Positions 1 through 10,845 of a stretch of DNA of 45,424 nt are shown in pieces. Each line of letters begins with the position of its first letter. Position 1 is the first letter of the stretch. Both the position numbers and the translations under genes were made by a program. The notes beneath the pieces were generated by a model that saw only the letters and a list, made by a program, of their open reading frames with translations, made no database searches and was not told the DNA's origin. Source of the stretch: Tieghemiomyces parasiticus (taxonomy: Eukaryota; Kickxellomycota; Dimargaritomycetes; Dimargaritales; Dimargaritaceae). The stretch covers positions 1-45,424 of the forward strand of contig JANBPT010000311.1 in NCBI GenBank assembly GCA_027575765.1. The letters run 5' to 3'.

Positions 1-967
1 TACCTACTGTAGTTCGCAGAGATGTTCGCATAGTAGCAGATTTGTTTTTGCGCCTGCTGAGATTAGAATTTTGGACTACCCACTCGGTAACTGTGCGTCT
101 TGAGTGACACGTTGTTTGCACGGGCTGTGGCCAGCCAGTAGTCGTCTTCGAATTTTGCACCAGAACAAGTGGATACTGCGTTGCCCCTGTTCCTGTTGAT
201 GTCGCCAGGTCCTCGAGCTGCACCGACAGCACCAAGGTAGAGGCTACTTGCCATACCAGCCTAGGTCAATGCCATTGATGGCTGGGCAGAGAAACCTCAT
301 CGAAGAAATGAAATGAATAACTGCAGTCTGCTGTGAGACAACGTACTAATAGGCTCGACCTTTTGTCATTCTGCTGTTATTGTCATTTTGCCATAGGATT
401 ATTGATGCAAACGCACACGCAAACGACTTGGCTCGTTTAACACAAAATTTGCCACCATCGAAACGCAAATTCACGAGATACACGCAGTAAATACCACACA
501 CTGGTGGTGTGATATCCATCATCGCATGGCGTAAACTCATTTGCAAGTAATAGTAGCTCTCAATTGCTAGCACTTCAAAAGCACCGTTGGTCAGTTGGAA
601 GCCGCTCGTCTTAAGCCGTGAAACACTACAACTTTCCATCTACAAGCCCGCACCATTTAGGGCCATTGGGGCGGCGACCAAAGGCCTTAATTTATTATTT
701 TTATGTACAGATCGTTAGATAGGAGTTTGATTATCAATAGTTTACAAGGATGTGGAAAGAGCATTGGAAAGTAGTATTACCAGAAGGGGGGCGAACCTAC
801 AGTGGAATGCACAGCGAAGAGGCGAGGTAGGGGGCGGGTAAAATTAGGTGACGCTCTAAGATTGGAGGTCCGAGAGGACAGGATAGGCCGGCGGCAAGTA
901 GCAGTAAAAGCACGTGGTCGGTCCGAAACAAGTATAGAGGGAGGGGGGGAGGTAGGTGGGGCCGGGT
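1..967. other. Left edge, no recognisable gene
   Basis: Two modest minus-strand open frames lie here (63-254 and 346-639, 63 and 97 codons). Neither shows a motif I recognise, and I found no convincing splice pair joining them. The 63-codon frame has a slightly protein-like composition (G, N, S, one Cys) and could be a terminal exon of a gene read leftwards out of the window, but this is weak. The 780-967 part is G-rich on the plus strand and is the likely 3' flank of the minus-strand gene ending at 968. Confidence 0.4.
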
Positions 968-2269
968 TTACTCAGGAAGGGATGCGGCCGCAGGGGTGTA
1001 TACGGCGGCGGCCTCCATCTGGGCCAGTACGGTCTCGACGGGCTGGTCCAGGAACTGCAGCATCTCCACCAGAGCGTCGTGTTCCTGCCAGGCCTCGCGG
1101 TACCGATCGATACGGGTGGGGACACTGGACGCAAAGAAATTTTCGACCTGCTGGTACCGGTCGAGAGCCCGTTGGACGGCTGCGTCGGCATCCTGGGTCA
1201 ATTGAGCCTGGGCGGAAGCGTCCAAAATCTGCATGACATCCCGCACCCGGCCGGCGGACTGTGGTGCAAGGTCGAGGGGCTGGGCCGCGGCGGCGGGTAG
1301 GTAGGCGGTGACAGCAGGTGAGTCCACGTGTAGGGAACAGGGGATGAGGGTACGGGAGAGGGTAGGAGTAGGCTTGAGGGCGGCTGTCAGGTCGGTTAGG
1401 GACCCAGCTTTGGACGCCGGCTGGGAGGTGCCGGTCGGAGTGGGAGATGCCGCCCGGTCAACAAAGGGAGCCCGTTGGGCGAACCCCGGAGCGGGACTTC
1501 CGACGGGGGACCCCGTCAGGGACCGACTGGACCCGCTCTGGAGAACCTCCAGGGTGGTGGCATTGGAACTGGATAGTCGGACGGACCGCATTCGCAGGGT
1601 ATCCAAAATCCGGCTCTCGACCGGACCTGCGTGGACGGTACAGGTGGGGTGGCGGAGTTTCCGTAGGAGCGAGGTGGCATCAGCATGGGTCTGAAACGTG
1701 TATACATCGATGGAGTTATGGTGGGCGACGGCGGCAGCCGGGTGGGTGGCAGAGGTCACGGTAGTGACTGACGGGGTAGAAGCGGCCCCGGAAGACATGC
1801 AAGGCAACCAGATAACTAGACCAACCAAGGACCGCATCTGGGTTTCGGCGCGTTGGGCCACCTCGTTGGCCTTGGGTCGGAGGTGGGCAGCCCGTGCGGC
1901 GTGAATCTTGAGCAGGTGGGCCTCCATCGTGTCAAAGTAGCAGGCTGCCACGTGCTGCGGGTCGAGGTTATCGGTAGGCACGTTGACGGCCGGGGCGGAA
2001 TACCACCCGACCAGCCGGTACACTGGATGGTGAACGTACGTGTTGAGTACCGTCATGAGGTCGTGGTCCGTGTGGGCAAACGGGGCCAAGCCCACGATAT
2101 GGACCGCCGGGAGTGCGGTGTCCTGGTGGTCGTTACCGACACCGCCCTCACGGGCCGGCCGGGGCCGCAAGCTACCGTAGAGGATACCCTGCTTTGGGAT
2201 GAGCGACCCGCCCATCGCCACGAGTTTGGCGTAGAGGTCCGCGGCGATGGTGACATCAGGCGGAAGCAT
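968..2269 (-). CDS. FAM175/Abraxas-like MPN-domain scaffold protein (tentative)
   Basis: Single-exon open frame of 433 residues. The N-terminal third resembles the pseudo-MPN fold of Abraxas/FAM175 proteins: a 'GILYGSLRP' segment near residues 28-36, where the family has its GFLLG-type strand, followed by an 'LVGWYSAP' segment near residues 86-93 that fits the VGWY signature. No JAMM metal-binding set (HxHx10D) is visible, as expected for the catalytically dead family members. The middle (about 180-350) is Ser/Pro/Thr/Ala-rich and probably disordered. The last 75 residues are helical with heptad-like spacing (from about AQAQLTQDAD to VLAQMEAAAV), matching the C-terminal coiled coil by which Abraxas proteins pair with BRCC36. 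If correct, it would be a scaffold of a K63-deubiquitinase (BRISC/BRCA1-A-like) complex. The similarity is by eye and distant. Another MPN-containing protein is possible. Confidence 0.45.
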   Translation of the reverse strand: MLPPDVTIAADLYAKLVAMGGSLIPKQGILYGSLRPRPAREGGVGNDHQDTALPAVHIVGLAPFAHTDHDLMTVLNTYVHHPVYRLVGWYSAPAVNVPTDNLDPQHVAACYFDTMEAHLLKIHAARAAHLRPKANEVAQRAETQMRSLVGLVIWLPCMSSGAASTPSVTTVTSATHPAAAVAHHNSIDVYTFQTHADATSLLRKLRHPTCTVHAGPVESRILDTLRMRSVRLSSSNATTLEVLQSGSSRSLTGSPVGSPAPGFAQRAPFVDRAASPTPTGTSQPASKAGSLTDLTAALKPTPTLSRTLIPCSLHVDSPAVTAYLPAAAAQPLDLAPQSAGRVRDVMQILDASAQAQLTQDADAAVQRALDRYQQVENFFASSVPTRIDRYREAWQEHDALVEMLQFLDQPVETVLAQMEAAAVYTPAAASLPE

Positions 2270-3244
2270 CGAGAAAAGAGGTGGAAAGCTAGGGAGGATA
2301 TAGGCGGTAGCTGAAGGCCGGAATACTGGCTAGAGGGGCGGTGTGTGGACGGGTATTGGTTAGGCTGGGAGGATAGGAAAACGCTGATGTACGCACTGCC
2401 AGGTCGCTGGGGTCAGGTGAGTGGTGTGGTGAAGATCTAGATCTAGATTGTGAATCCTGGGGAATTGATCGATCTAGCGAAGGGTAGCGAGGCGAGATCT
2501 ACAGGTGGGGATCGGTCGGGATCTTGCGGGAGATTCCGGGACCGTTGTAGACCTGGGAGATGTTTGACAAAAAAAGGGGGGGCCACGCTGGAGATCGATG
2601 AGGTTGTTTTAGGGCCAGTTTCAAAAATGCTAGAGTAGGTTGGATACGGTAACGCTGAGCGGGGGACTGACCAGCTTGGTGTTGAGCGGGCTGGCCCCAG
2701 TTCCCGATTGGGAAGGCAGGTGTCTATATAGTCTGTTTTAGGCTCTGAAGCAAGGTCGGATATTCAGGAGAAAAATGGGAGTAAAAATAGCGCCGCTCCT
2801 GCTTCGGCGTGTACGACCGACTGACTCGCTGCGAGTTCTGCTTGCCCCCTCCCCCAAGCGAGCTGACTGGCAGATGTGACCACTACATCTTCGTCATCTT
2901 GTGACGAGGTCGACTCTAGGTACTTCTAGCGGCTCCACAGCGACTACGCAAGCACACCCTACGCTGCCACTCGTCGGCACATCCCCCGCCGGTTTACCCA
3001 ACGTGATTTATTCGCTCAGCAATGGCTTCTGAAATGGGAGAGATGAGAGGTAGTGTACAGGAGCTAGAAAAAATTAACAGACGGAGCTGCATAACAGCAG
3101 CCGAAAAAAAAAGACTCTAGGCCAGCGCTGACGTGGACTGGGAGGGGAGGGCTAACCCAGGAGAGAGATTCGGGGGAAGCAAGGGGGAAGGGTAGTTAGG
3201 GAGGCGGCAGTGGCGGACAAGTCCTGCCACCGTCCCGCCGCCAC
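2270..3244. other. Intergenic: upstream of the FAM175-like gene and 3' flank of CRIPT
   Basis: No supported gene. It holds the presumed promoter of the minus-strand gene starting at 2269 and the 3' flank of CRIPT. A short palindromic run built from AGATCT/TAGATC repeats lies at about 2433-2449, and G-rich stretches occur on the plus strand. The 62-codon plus frame at 2450-2638 has no protein-like features. Confidence 0.5.
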
Positions 3245-3541
3245 TTACTTGGCGGACTGCTTGTACATGCGGGTATCAAGGATCTGGACGCCGCAGAGCG
3301 CACACATACCCTTCTTGTATGCGCAACTCTGACAGTATTGGGCGTGGGCCTGGTGAAGGGCGCCCTTGCATAGCTTGCACTTGTTGGCGTAGGGTAGGAA
3401 GCGCTGCTTTTTGGACGCCGTCAGCAACTTGTTCTCGTTGAGCTTGCGGTCTTGGCCTGCACTACTATTGCGCGAGCCGGCCTTCCACGTGTCGGCGCAC
3501 GCCACCTTACCGAGTTTCTTTTCGCATTTCTTGCAGACCAT
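3245..3541 (-). CDS. CRIPT: CRIPT, cysteine-rich zinc protein
   Basis: Complete single-exon gene of 98 residues, the usual family length (about 100). The start MVCKKCEKKLGK, the central KLNENKLL and the C-terminal YCQSCAYKKGMCALCG and LDT..YKQ blocks match CRIPT along its whole length. Four CxxC pairs are visible (CKKC, CKLC, CQSC, CALC), which bind zinc. CRIPT was first described as a PDZ-binding postsynaptic protein, but its wide eukaryotic conservation points to a core role; work in animals links it to the minor (U12) spliceosome. The C-terminus here ends in QSAK and lacks the short PDZ-ligand tail of animal CRIPT. Identification is very secure; the fungal role is inferred. Confidence 0.97.
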   Translation of the reverse strand: MVCKKCEKKLGKVACADTWKAGSRNSSAGQDRKLNENKLLTASKKQRFLPYANKCKLCKGALHQAHAQYCQSCAYKKGMCALCGVQILDTRMYKQSAK

Positions 3542-4303
3542 CGTCGAGCCTAGCCAGCCAAGGCAGATGGGAACGCAGGGTGGCTCTTAGGTAATGGGAA
3601 AAAGTGGAATCCGATGGTACGTACTCGGAAGAACTGGGCGCTGGCAGCAAGGTTACAGCCGACTGGTTTCGAAATGCACAAAGAGACATGTAACTATCTG
3701 AGTTTGGCAATGGAGGCAAGGAGAGGCCAAGCAACCCCACGTGTCCCCCCTCGCCATACAGCCCCCTAGGTACCCAGAGGCCAGGCTGGCCTTGTATGCG
3801 GGGCTGGCCGTATATGCGACGCCCCGGCTGCGTGGCCTAGCGGCCTCAGACGACATCTGGGGGCTGTCAGCGGACCCCGGGTCGCCCACAGAATACAGGG
3901 CTCTACCAATATAGGCGCAGTTGGCTTCCGCGACACGTTCCAAGCCGCGTTCCAAGGGCGTTTTTCGCCCACGGGGAATCCTTGGGCCGCTAACTTCATC
4001 CCCATCCCACGATCCCTCTGTAACCGGCTGCAGAGGAAGAATCTGGGAAGGTTTTACCTACACACCTACGCGCGTCCCGGCAACCTCCCCGCTTCGCTGG
4101 CGAGCCCAGAACGTCACTCTGGGTCCATCCGGCCTACCACTGCCTGCCTGCCTACGCTTTGCCTCTTTCTCCTTTCCTTCCTGTTCCACACCATTCATAC
4201 TTTACATTTCTGTACTTTTCGAAGCTTAATTTCCCATCTTTCTATTTTCCGCACGCGTCAATCCATGTACGTTCATCCCACACACGCACCCGCAGCGGCC
4301 ACC
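3542..4303. other. Divergent promoter region, CRIPT / NELF-A
   Basis: A 762-bp gap between the CRIPT start (minus) and the NELF-A start (plus). No gene is supported; the open frames here overlap each other on both strands and lack motifs. The stretch 4140-4260 is strongly pyrimidine-rich on the plus strand (runs of CTTTCTCC/TTCCTT type), a common feature of fungal promoters and leaders. A single upstream ATG at 4265 is in frame with the downstream coding region but in poor context. Confidence 0.5.
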
Positions 4304-7300
4304 ATGGCCACCGAATCCAAGGCCAAGGTGGTCCAGGACTGGCTAATTCAGGTGCACAACACCCGCCCAAGTTTTGAGGCGGCCGAGTTTGTGTCTTCAG
4401 AACTCACCCCGGACAGTTTACCGGCGATTCTGTCGCAGTGGGCTGATTTGGAGCCCGGTGTCAAGCTGACCCTTCTCTTTTCAGCCCTGGCAGTCAAGAA
4501 AGCCACGTTTACGGAGTTAAAGGAGCCCTTAGTGGAGGTAAGTCCCAGTCCTAATACCTTAGTTACCATGCTCCTACTGTTGGGACGGAGCTTTTTACTA
4601 AGCCGTCAAAGTTGCATATAGGCCCAGCGGTCGGGGCGGCATGACTCGTTTCTTTCTATAGATGGTCAATGGTAACAGAGCGTCACATCTATTAAGATAA
4701 CTTGACCTACAATTAGTATTCCAAAATTGTGCCCGCGTCCACGCGGCTACGGCATCGATGGCTAGCTAGCTGCACAGTTGCCCACGTCAGCACCGGGTAT
4801 ATAGTATTAGAGCGGAGCTGAGGGCACTGGTCAATTCACTGCCCAGCCTTCTCTGCAATGGACATGTTACCTTGAAACCGGATAGCAAGGCGTAAAATAC
4901 CCGAAAATAGGCCATTAGTTAAACAACGTGTATGGGATGTGCTAAAATAGAAAATATGACGGGTACCGTCACTCGTCATCGGACTGCTTGGCAAGCCCGA
5001 AGAACAATTATGGGGAAACATGGGGGGCGTGGGGAGGAGACCACAGTTGTCATAGGTAGCATTGACGAATCCGGTGGGTGCCCCCCCCCTCTCTCTCTTG
5101 GCCCGCTCTACCGGGTGTAGTGTCGAACCTCCCGGGAGCGGGCTGCATGCCATCGACGTGCTTGCAGCAAATATGTCATGGGTCCCTGCCCGCAAGTCCT
5201 CTCTCAGATGGTCCTATTTACTCTCCTCGTTCGTTTGGTACGCCTGCTGTAGTATCGTGTCGGGCTTGCAACTAACCCACCCTTCTTCCCCGCTGACCTC
5301 CACCTTATCCATCCTTCCCTCACCCAGCTCTTCAAGCAGGCCGCGGCCGACTCGGACTCCTGGGTCAGCGTGATCGGGCATACCCTCCGAACGTATCCGC
5401 AGAACGGTACCATTTCTAGCGACTGTGCCGGGCTCCGTGAGCTCAGGGATGGGTCGGCAAAAATCCGTAAGTATTAGGACTGCTGGAATTGCCGGGCCTA
5501 CCAAATGACTCGGAGTTAAATGGTACACTGCGGGACACCTCGCCAGTCGGCCAGCTGACTCACCGCAACCTTGACCCGTACTATTGTGACGTTCCTAAAC
5601 ACCTTTATTTTACCCTACCCCAGTCCGCGGCGGCCGAATGCAGGTCTACCCGCGCGAGTACGGCCTGCTCAATCCCTCTGTCCGCCGCGGTTTCGGGGCG
5701 CTAGCTTCCGACCACGAGCTCTCCCCGGGCACCACCACGGCCTTTAATGTCCGCGAGAAGGCCCGCGTCTCCCATACTGACCGACTGGACGCCATCCGGC
5801 GCGCGGCTAAGGAAGCCGCCAACACAGCCAAACCCGGCATGTTTGCCCCCACGGCCCTGGGCGGTGGTCCGGCCGGCCGGGGTGCCGGCGGCAAACTCGT
5901 TTCACCCACATACCCCGGTGCCCGTCCGGGACCTCTAGGCCGGACCCTGTCATCCGGTGCCGTACCCACTGCCGTCGGAATGGCACCACCCGGTGCCGCC
6001 GGGGCAGCCGCCTCGGCTCTGTTCAACCGTCGTAAACCCGCTACTGCCTCGTTCCTACGACCTGCCGCGCCTAAAGTCGGCGCGGTTCACAAGGGTAAGC
6101 ATGCAGGTTCTCCTAAATCTTTGGTATCCCCGCCCAGTTGTGGAGTGTCTGTATGGACCACCTTAGAATGGGAGCGCAACTTTTACTAACCTCCACATCA
6201 CCTCGCTTCATTGTCCCTGGCGTATCGTCAACTCAGGCCCCGCGGGAGGCGCCCGTGCTCAGAAGCAGAGCCGGATCCAGATGCTCGATCTGGATGAGGC
6301 ACAGTCCATCAATAAACAGCAAGAGGAATCGAAGCTACGGACCCTGCAAAGTAAGTCGACTGACGGAGCCATATCTGAAGCCCACAGTGGTCTCCAAGCC
6401 ACCTGCATGTCTTACGGAGGCCTACAATATTTACACCGACGTCGCTAACCACGCTTATTGTATACTATATCCCGCCAACATTCTCGTAGACGAGGCCCAG
6501 GAGCGCGAGAACCGCAAGTTGGAGGCTAAAAAGAAACTGGAGGAGCGCAAGGCTCAGGAACAGGAAATGAAGCGAGAGCTAAAGCGCGAACGGGAAGAGA
6601 AGAAGCTGCAGCGTCAGCGCGCGATGGAGACCAAACGCCAGTCCACTACCCTTCGCCGCCGCTCCCGGACGGAAGTAGACGAAGCTGAGGAGGAGGATGG
6701 TGCGGTCTCGGACGGGGACAGCGACACCCCAGCCGGACCCGCCACAATCACAAAGAAGCGCCGCCGTTTAAGTCGTCGCACCTCCACCTCTAATGACGGT
6801 TGGTCTGGAGACGAGCATGAGGAGTACGATCCCGCTGGGGGAGAGAGCGGCCCCACACTAACAAAGGCCAAGGCGACCTCCGCCGCGCCCGTCCCAGGGT
6901 CAGATCTACCCGATTACGAAGATGAGGATACGGGGACCCAGGGCCAAGCCGCACCCGTAGAGAACAGTACCCACAGCCCTGAGGGACAGACTGCAGTGGT
7001 TAAACAGAAGAGGGCGACACGTGCTACGCGCGGTCTTCGCCCGTCGACCAAGTCGAGCGAAAGCCCGTCGTCGCCCGTTGAAGCCGCACCCTCGGCCCCC
7101 GTCCCCGCCACCACTGCTGTTGCCTCGGCGGCCCCCACGCCAGCCAGTGCCGATCCCTATACGGGGTACCCTCCGGAAGTCCGCAACCTCCTCTCGACCA
7201 TTTTCCGCAACAGCAACAGCCTGGCCCCGGACCACCGCCGTATTATAACCGAGTTCCTCACGGGCGCCGAGAATCACCGTCCGCCGCCCCTAGACGCCAC

Positions 7301-7442
7301 AGGCGTGTTCCGCGCCGCCCTCCACCAGGACCGCATGTGGGACGCCTCCACGCAGTCTGAGGTCATTGAATGGATCGAATTTGAGATTGACTATAATAAC
7401 GGCCACTGGCGACAGGTCAAACGCCGAACCCCAGCTGTTTAG
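4304..7442 (+). CDS. Negative elongation factor subunit A (NELF-A/WHSC2-like)
   Basis: Five exons fit with continuous frame: 4304-4537, 5328-5466, 5624-6094, 6237-6350, 6490-7442 (636 residues; human NELF-A is 528). All introns are GT-AG; intron 3 has a TACTAAC box at 6184. The start at 4304 has an ideal GCCACCATGG context; an in-frame ATG at 4265 would add 13 residues. The N-terminal HDAg-like domain (residues 1-125) has the VKLTLLFSAL / ELKEPLVE / LFKQAAADSDSWV series expected of NELF-A, which packs on NELF-C. A basic SRIQMLDLDEA segment (about residues 292-302) matches the conserved RGVKLLDISEL region. A charged K/E/R coiled coil (about 325-370) and a long disordered acidic/Pro-Ala part follow. 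The last 90 residues (FRNSNSLAPDHRRIITEFL to FEIDYNNGHWRQVKR) match the NELF-A C-terminal tentacle end. NELF pauses RNA polymerase II in animals. Intron 1 is unusually long (790 nt). Confidence 0.85.
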
Positions 7443-7906
7443 GGATCCCTTGGGGCATGTAATTTTTTTTCTCTCACGTCGAGATGGAGGCTAATAATGT
7501 GCCGCCGTAGCAATTTTCCTCACCGGCGCATTCATATTTAATCATCCATCTTTCTCTTGTTTAAAGCGTACCTAATACCATGTTTATATACGCACCCTAT
7601 CGATTTAAATCGAATCACCTTTCCATCACCGTCACGTCTTGACATAAAACTCTGCGTCCACGTTCCCAAAAATTGTTGACTTGTACACGACCTATGAGGA
7701 AATGGTGCGTGTCCCAGGTGGTCATTTGTTTTTGGTTAGAAGCCCGTAGGTTTACCTAGCCATCACTTGTTGAAATGCGTGCCATTAAAAAGGGCCAAGT
7801 GACCGTTCCTAACTTCGTCAACCCGAAACAAAATCAGCATAGTTGCCGATTTTATCAACTTGGCGAAAACAGCGGGACCCGCGCACCCACACGGGAAGTT
7901 GCCAAG
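7443..7906. other. Convergent 3' intergenic region (NELF-A / PPOX)
   Basis: A 464-bp AT-richer gap between two convergent stop codons. It holds T-runs and AATACC/ATTTAAT-like stretches consistent with 3' ends and poly(A) sites on both strands. No gene is seen. Confidence 0.5.
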
Positions 7907-9979
7907 CTAGACCAGCGATTTGTCCACCCCCGTCACTGTGACAGCGCGTTTGGGACTCAGTGCGCCCAGTTCGACCAGATCGTCGACCAACCGACGCGAC
8001 TGCAACACACAAGCGTTCATGGATGACCCCTGGTACGACGCGCCGGTGACGGATAAGCGGTGGCCGAACCGCTCCAGCATCGCGCCACGGAGCGTCTGGA
8101 GCCGGGCACGGTGCCCCACGAGGTACTGTGGAATGCACTGGGCGTGAACGTTGACACGGGAGGCCACCAGGTCATTTTCTTCGGGCGCGGGGCCCAGCTG
8201 GCGGTCCATGGCGTCCATGGCCATGAGCCGCACGCGGACCTCGCCTAGGGGTGACCGCAGTTCTTCGACGTTTTGGCCACCGAAAATCTCGTCGAATTTG
8301 TAACCGCCCATCATCACCGTGAGGCGGTCGAGTGGGGGCGTAGCACTATCGTAGATACCGCCGAGGACTGACGGCGGGGCGGACTCCCGATGGGCGGGAT
8401 TGGTAGACTTGGTCGAACCCGGAGTTTGCGAGGAACGGATGAACCACCGGTCCTGGTTAGGCGAACTGCATGAATCAAACACGGTTCCGAGGACATCGCT
8501 GGGTACCGACCTGGGCACGAGGTACCCAAACCCGTCGACGGGCCGGCGCTGACCAATGTAGGCGAGATTAACCACGGCCACATTGACCGAGGGATTATGA
8601 CTGAGCGTGGGCAGGGGCTGCGCGAGCATGCGGTCAAGCTGTTGTCCCGGGACGGCGCTGATGACATGATCGGCGCGGATGACGCGTGGGTTGGGACCGG
8701 CCAGTTCGAGCTCTATACCGGCGTCGTCGTTACCCACCCCGTTGCCCCGCCGGTCAGTCTTGCCGAGTGGCTGAAGCCGCCGCACGGGTGCGTCGAGGTG
8801 CAACTGGACGGCCGATGGCGGATACGCCGCTAAATCATGCACCAGGGCGGAGACAAGGGTCGAACACCCGCGGTCAAACGAGTAGATACTTCCGTTACGC
8901 AGCTTATCCCAGAACGCTGGCTGAGCACAGTGGGTCTGGGTGTAATCATGCTCCTTTTCGTAGCGCGAGGTGAGGGCTTCAACCCGTTTTTTCCAGAAGG
9001 CTGCCGGGTTGTGTCGGAACAACTCTACCGCTTCGTCAGTCAGCAGGGCTCCCGACCAGCTTATGTCCGCATTAGCACGTAGTCGTTTCGCACGTTGGCC
9101 GCCCAGAAGATCCTGCAGGACCTCCATAAACACGCCGCGGGTGACGGACCCGTTGCGGCGTTCCAGATCCTTCATCGTCCGCAGGGTGGCGTCCACGCTG
9201 AGTTGGCGGGTATCGCCCGCGTAAATCCCGTGGATCACTGCCGAGACCACGTCGTTGGCGATTTCAGGGTAGAGACGGCGGGACACGAACGAGTCGATGG
9301 ATTCGTCATCGTGGGGTGGCTGAGTGGACGTGTCGTCGTTGGCGGTGGCCCACGATGGCTTACCCGATTCTTGTAGTATCGCCGGAATCAATCCTTTCAA
9401 AATGGGCAACTTCTGCAGCTCGAAAGGCAGCGAGAAGACGCTGGTCGGGAGTGGGTTCAGCTTTCCTCCGTGGTAAATGAAGCGGTTGCGCGCGCTCGCA
9501 GATGACCTATCGGCAATCGAAGTGTCATTGTAGAGGTCAAGTTCTTCGATCTATTGATTAAGGCCGGTCCGAGTGGGAGAGAGGTCGCGGTTGCATGGAG
9601 TTAGGGAACCCAGTGGTTAGTAGAGCGTTGTCGAGGATGGCGTTGCCCTATCGTATATACTAGGTTCAAGCCTGCTGGACGTTGTACCACTTACCAACTG
9701 GCGCATCGCCACAGACTCCTCACCGCCGGGCCGGAAAGTCCGCGGTCCAGTCTCGAACAGGACGTGGCGAGGGTCGTCGGGACTAATCGGTGCGAATTGA
9801 GTATCGAGCCACCCGCCCCATCGGTCCTGGGCCTCGAGCACGGTGATCTTGACCGGCGCCGCCCGCCTCGCAGCTTTCTTTGGTGAGGAGTCCTTCAGAG
9901 TGGCCGGCAGGAGTCGCCGGGCCAGGTAGTGCGCGGCTGACAGGCCGGAGAGGCCACCGCCGAGGACGACGATGTGCAT
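7907..9979 (-). CDS. HEM14: Protoporphyrinogen oxidase (heme biosynthesis, mitochondrial)
   Basis: Two exons on the minus strand: 9695-9979 and 7907-9550, joined by a 144-nt GT-AG intron in phase 0, giving 642 residues. The N-terminus has the FAD dinucleotide-binding motif GGGLSGLSAAHYL (glycines 7, 9, 12) and then VLEAQDRWGGW and ETGPRTFRPGG, hallmark segments of protoporphyrinogen IX oxidase. After the join the sequence continues with SARNRFIYHGGKLNPLPTS, matching the family's RNRYL-type block. Near the C-terminus is YQGSSMNACVLQSRRLVDDL, the second FAD-contact region. The enzyme oxidises protoporphyrinogen IX to protoporphyrin IX at the inner mitochondrial membrane, the step before ferrochelatase. 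The protein is 100-170 residues longer than usual; insertions lie between about residues 25-45 and in Ser/Pro-rich loops of the middle third. No classical cleaved presequence precedes the FAD motif, as is usual for this family. Confidence 0.93.
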
Positions 9980-10845
9980 GGTAGGTCTGGTATGGGCGAA
10001 GGCTGTCCTAGCGGGGAATGAGGTTATGGGGGATCAACGCGCAACCCGGGTCAACCAACGGAATCGATGGGACGTTAGTTCGCCTGTGAGTGCGAGAAGG
10101 AATAGCTAATGTGACGATGCAAGGAGTCTGAGGTGGGGGGAGGTATAAGTAACAAGACGTGGTACGCGAGCGGGCTAGTGTAGGATGTATCGTATCGCTC
10201 CAATTTTATCCGGAAGCCAGCCAGTCGGCAAAAGGTGGGGATGACAGGTCGCGGGGTTGATTGGAAGTGACAGGGGCGTCTTGCCAGTAAGGGTATGGGG
10301 CATAGCTGCTAGGGTGACCGTTCGGCCATAGATGGGTCTCGCACCGGGCATCAGGCGTTTCTAGAGTCGAGCACCTAACCTAGACCACCAAGGCACTAGC
10401 TCCCGAGAAGAGGGCTAGGAGTATACTGATCAGAAAGTAAACTACTGCGTTGTGCTAAGGGAGACTTGGGGCACCATATTGAACCTAACTAACCGATCGG
10501 TCCCAGGGTAGATAGGTGAGTAGAGGAACGTACAAAGATTTCCTGTTGCAATGGGGTATAGTTGACCCCATATCGTATCTGCATTTTAGAATTTGGGCGG
10601 ATGCATGGATCAGAGGGGGTGCAGGTTGGCAGTCTCCCCTCGTCATCTGACAAGCTACTCACTCCATATTGACATGACGTTTCTACCGAATAAGGCTACC
10701 AGAGGATTAGAATAAGTGGCAGGATGGCGTGAGCCCCTTTAAAAATTTTACATATAAAAAGACAGCGTTGAACGTCAACATAGTGGTCAGTCGCACTAAC
10801 GTGGAAAAGCGCCGATCCTTGTCTTCTGTAGCATCTACTGTCATA
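9980..10845. other. Intergenic: PPOX promoter and HAUS6 3' flank
   Basis: 866 bp without a supported gene. The part near 9980-10200 should carry the PPOX promoter (minus strand). The 74-codon minus frame at 10707-10931 overlaps the HAUS6 terminus in another frame and looks like chance. Confidence 0.5.

Noticed and set aside
802..2314. Plus-strand frames of 105-153 codons opposite the FAM175-like gene
   Set aside because: Arg/Gly-rich antisense frames without motifs, overlapping a single 433-codon frame that has domain-like structure.
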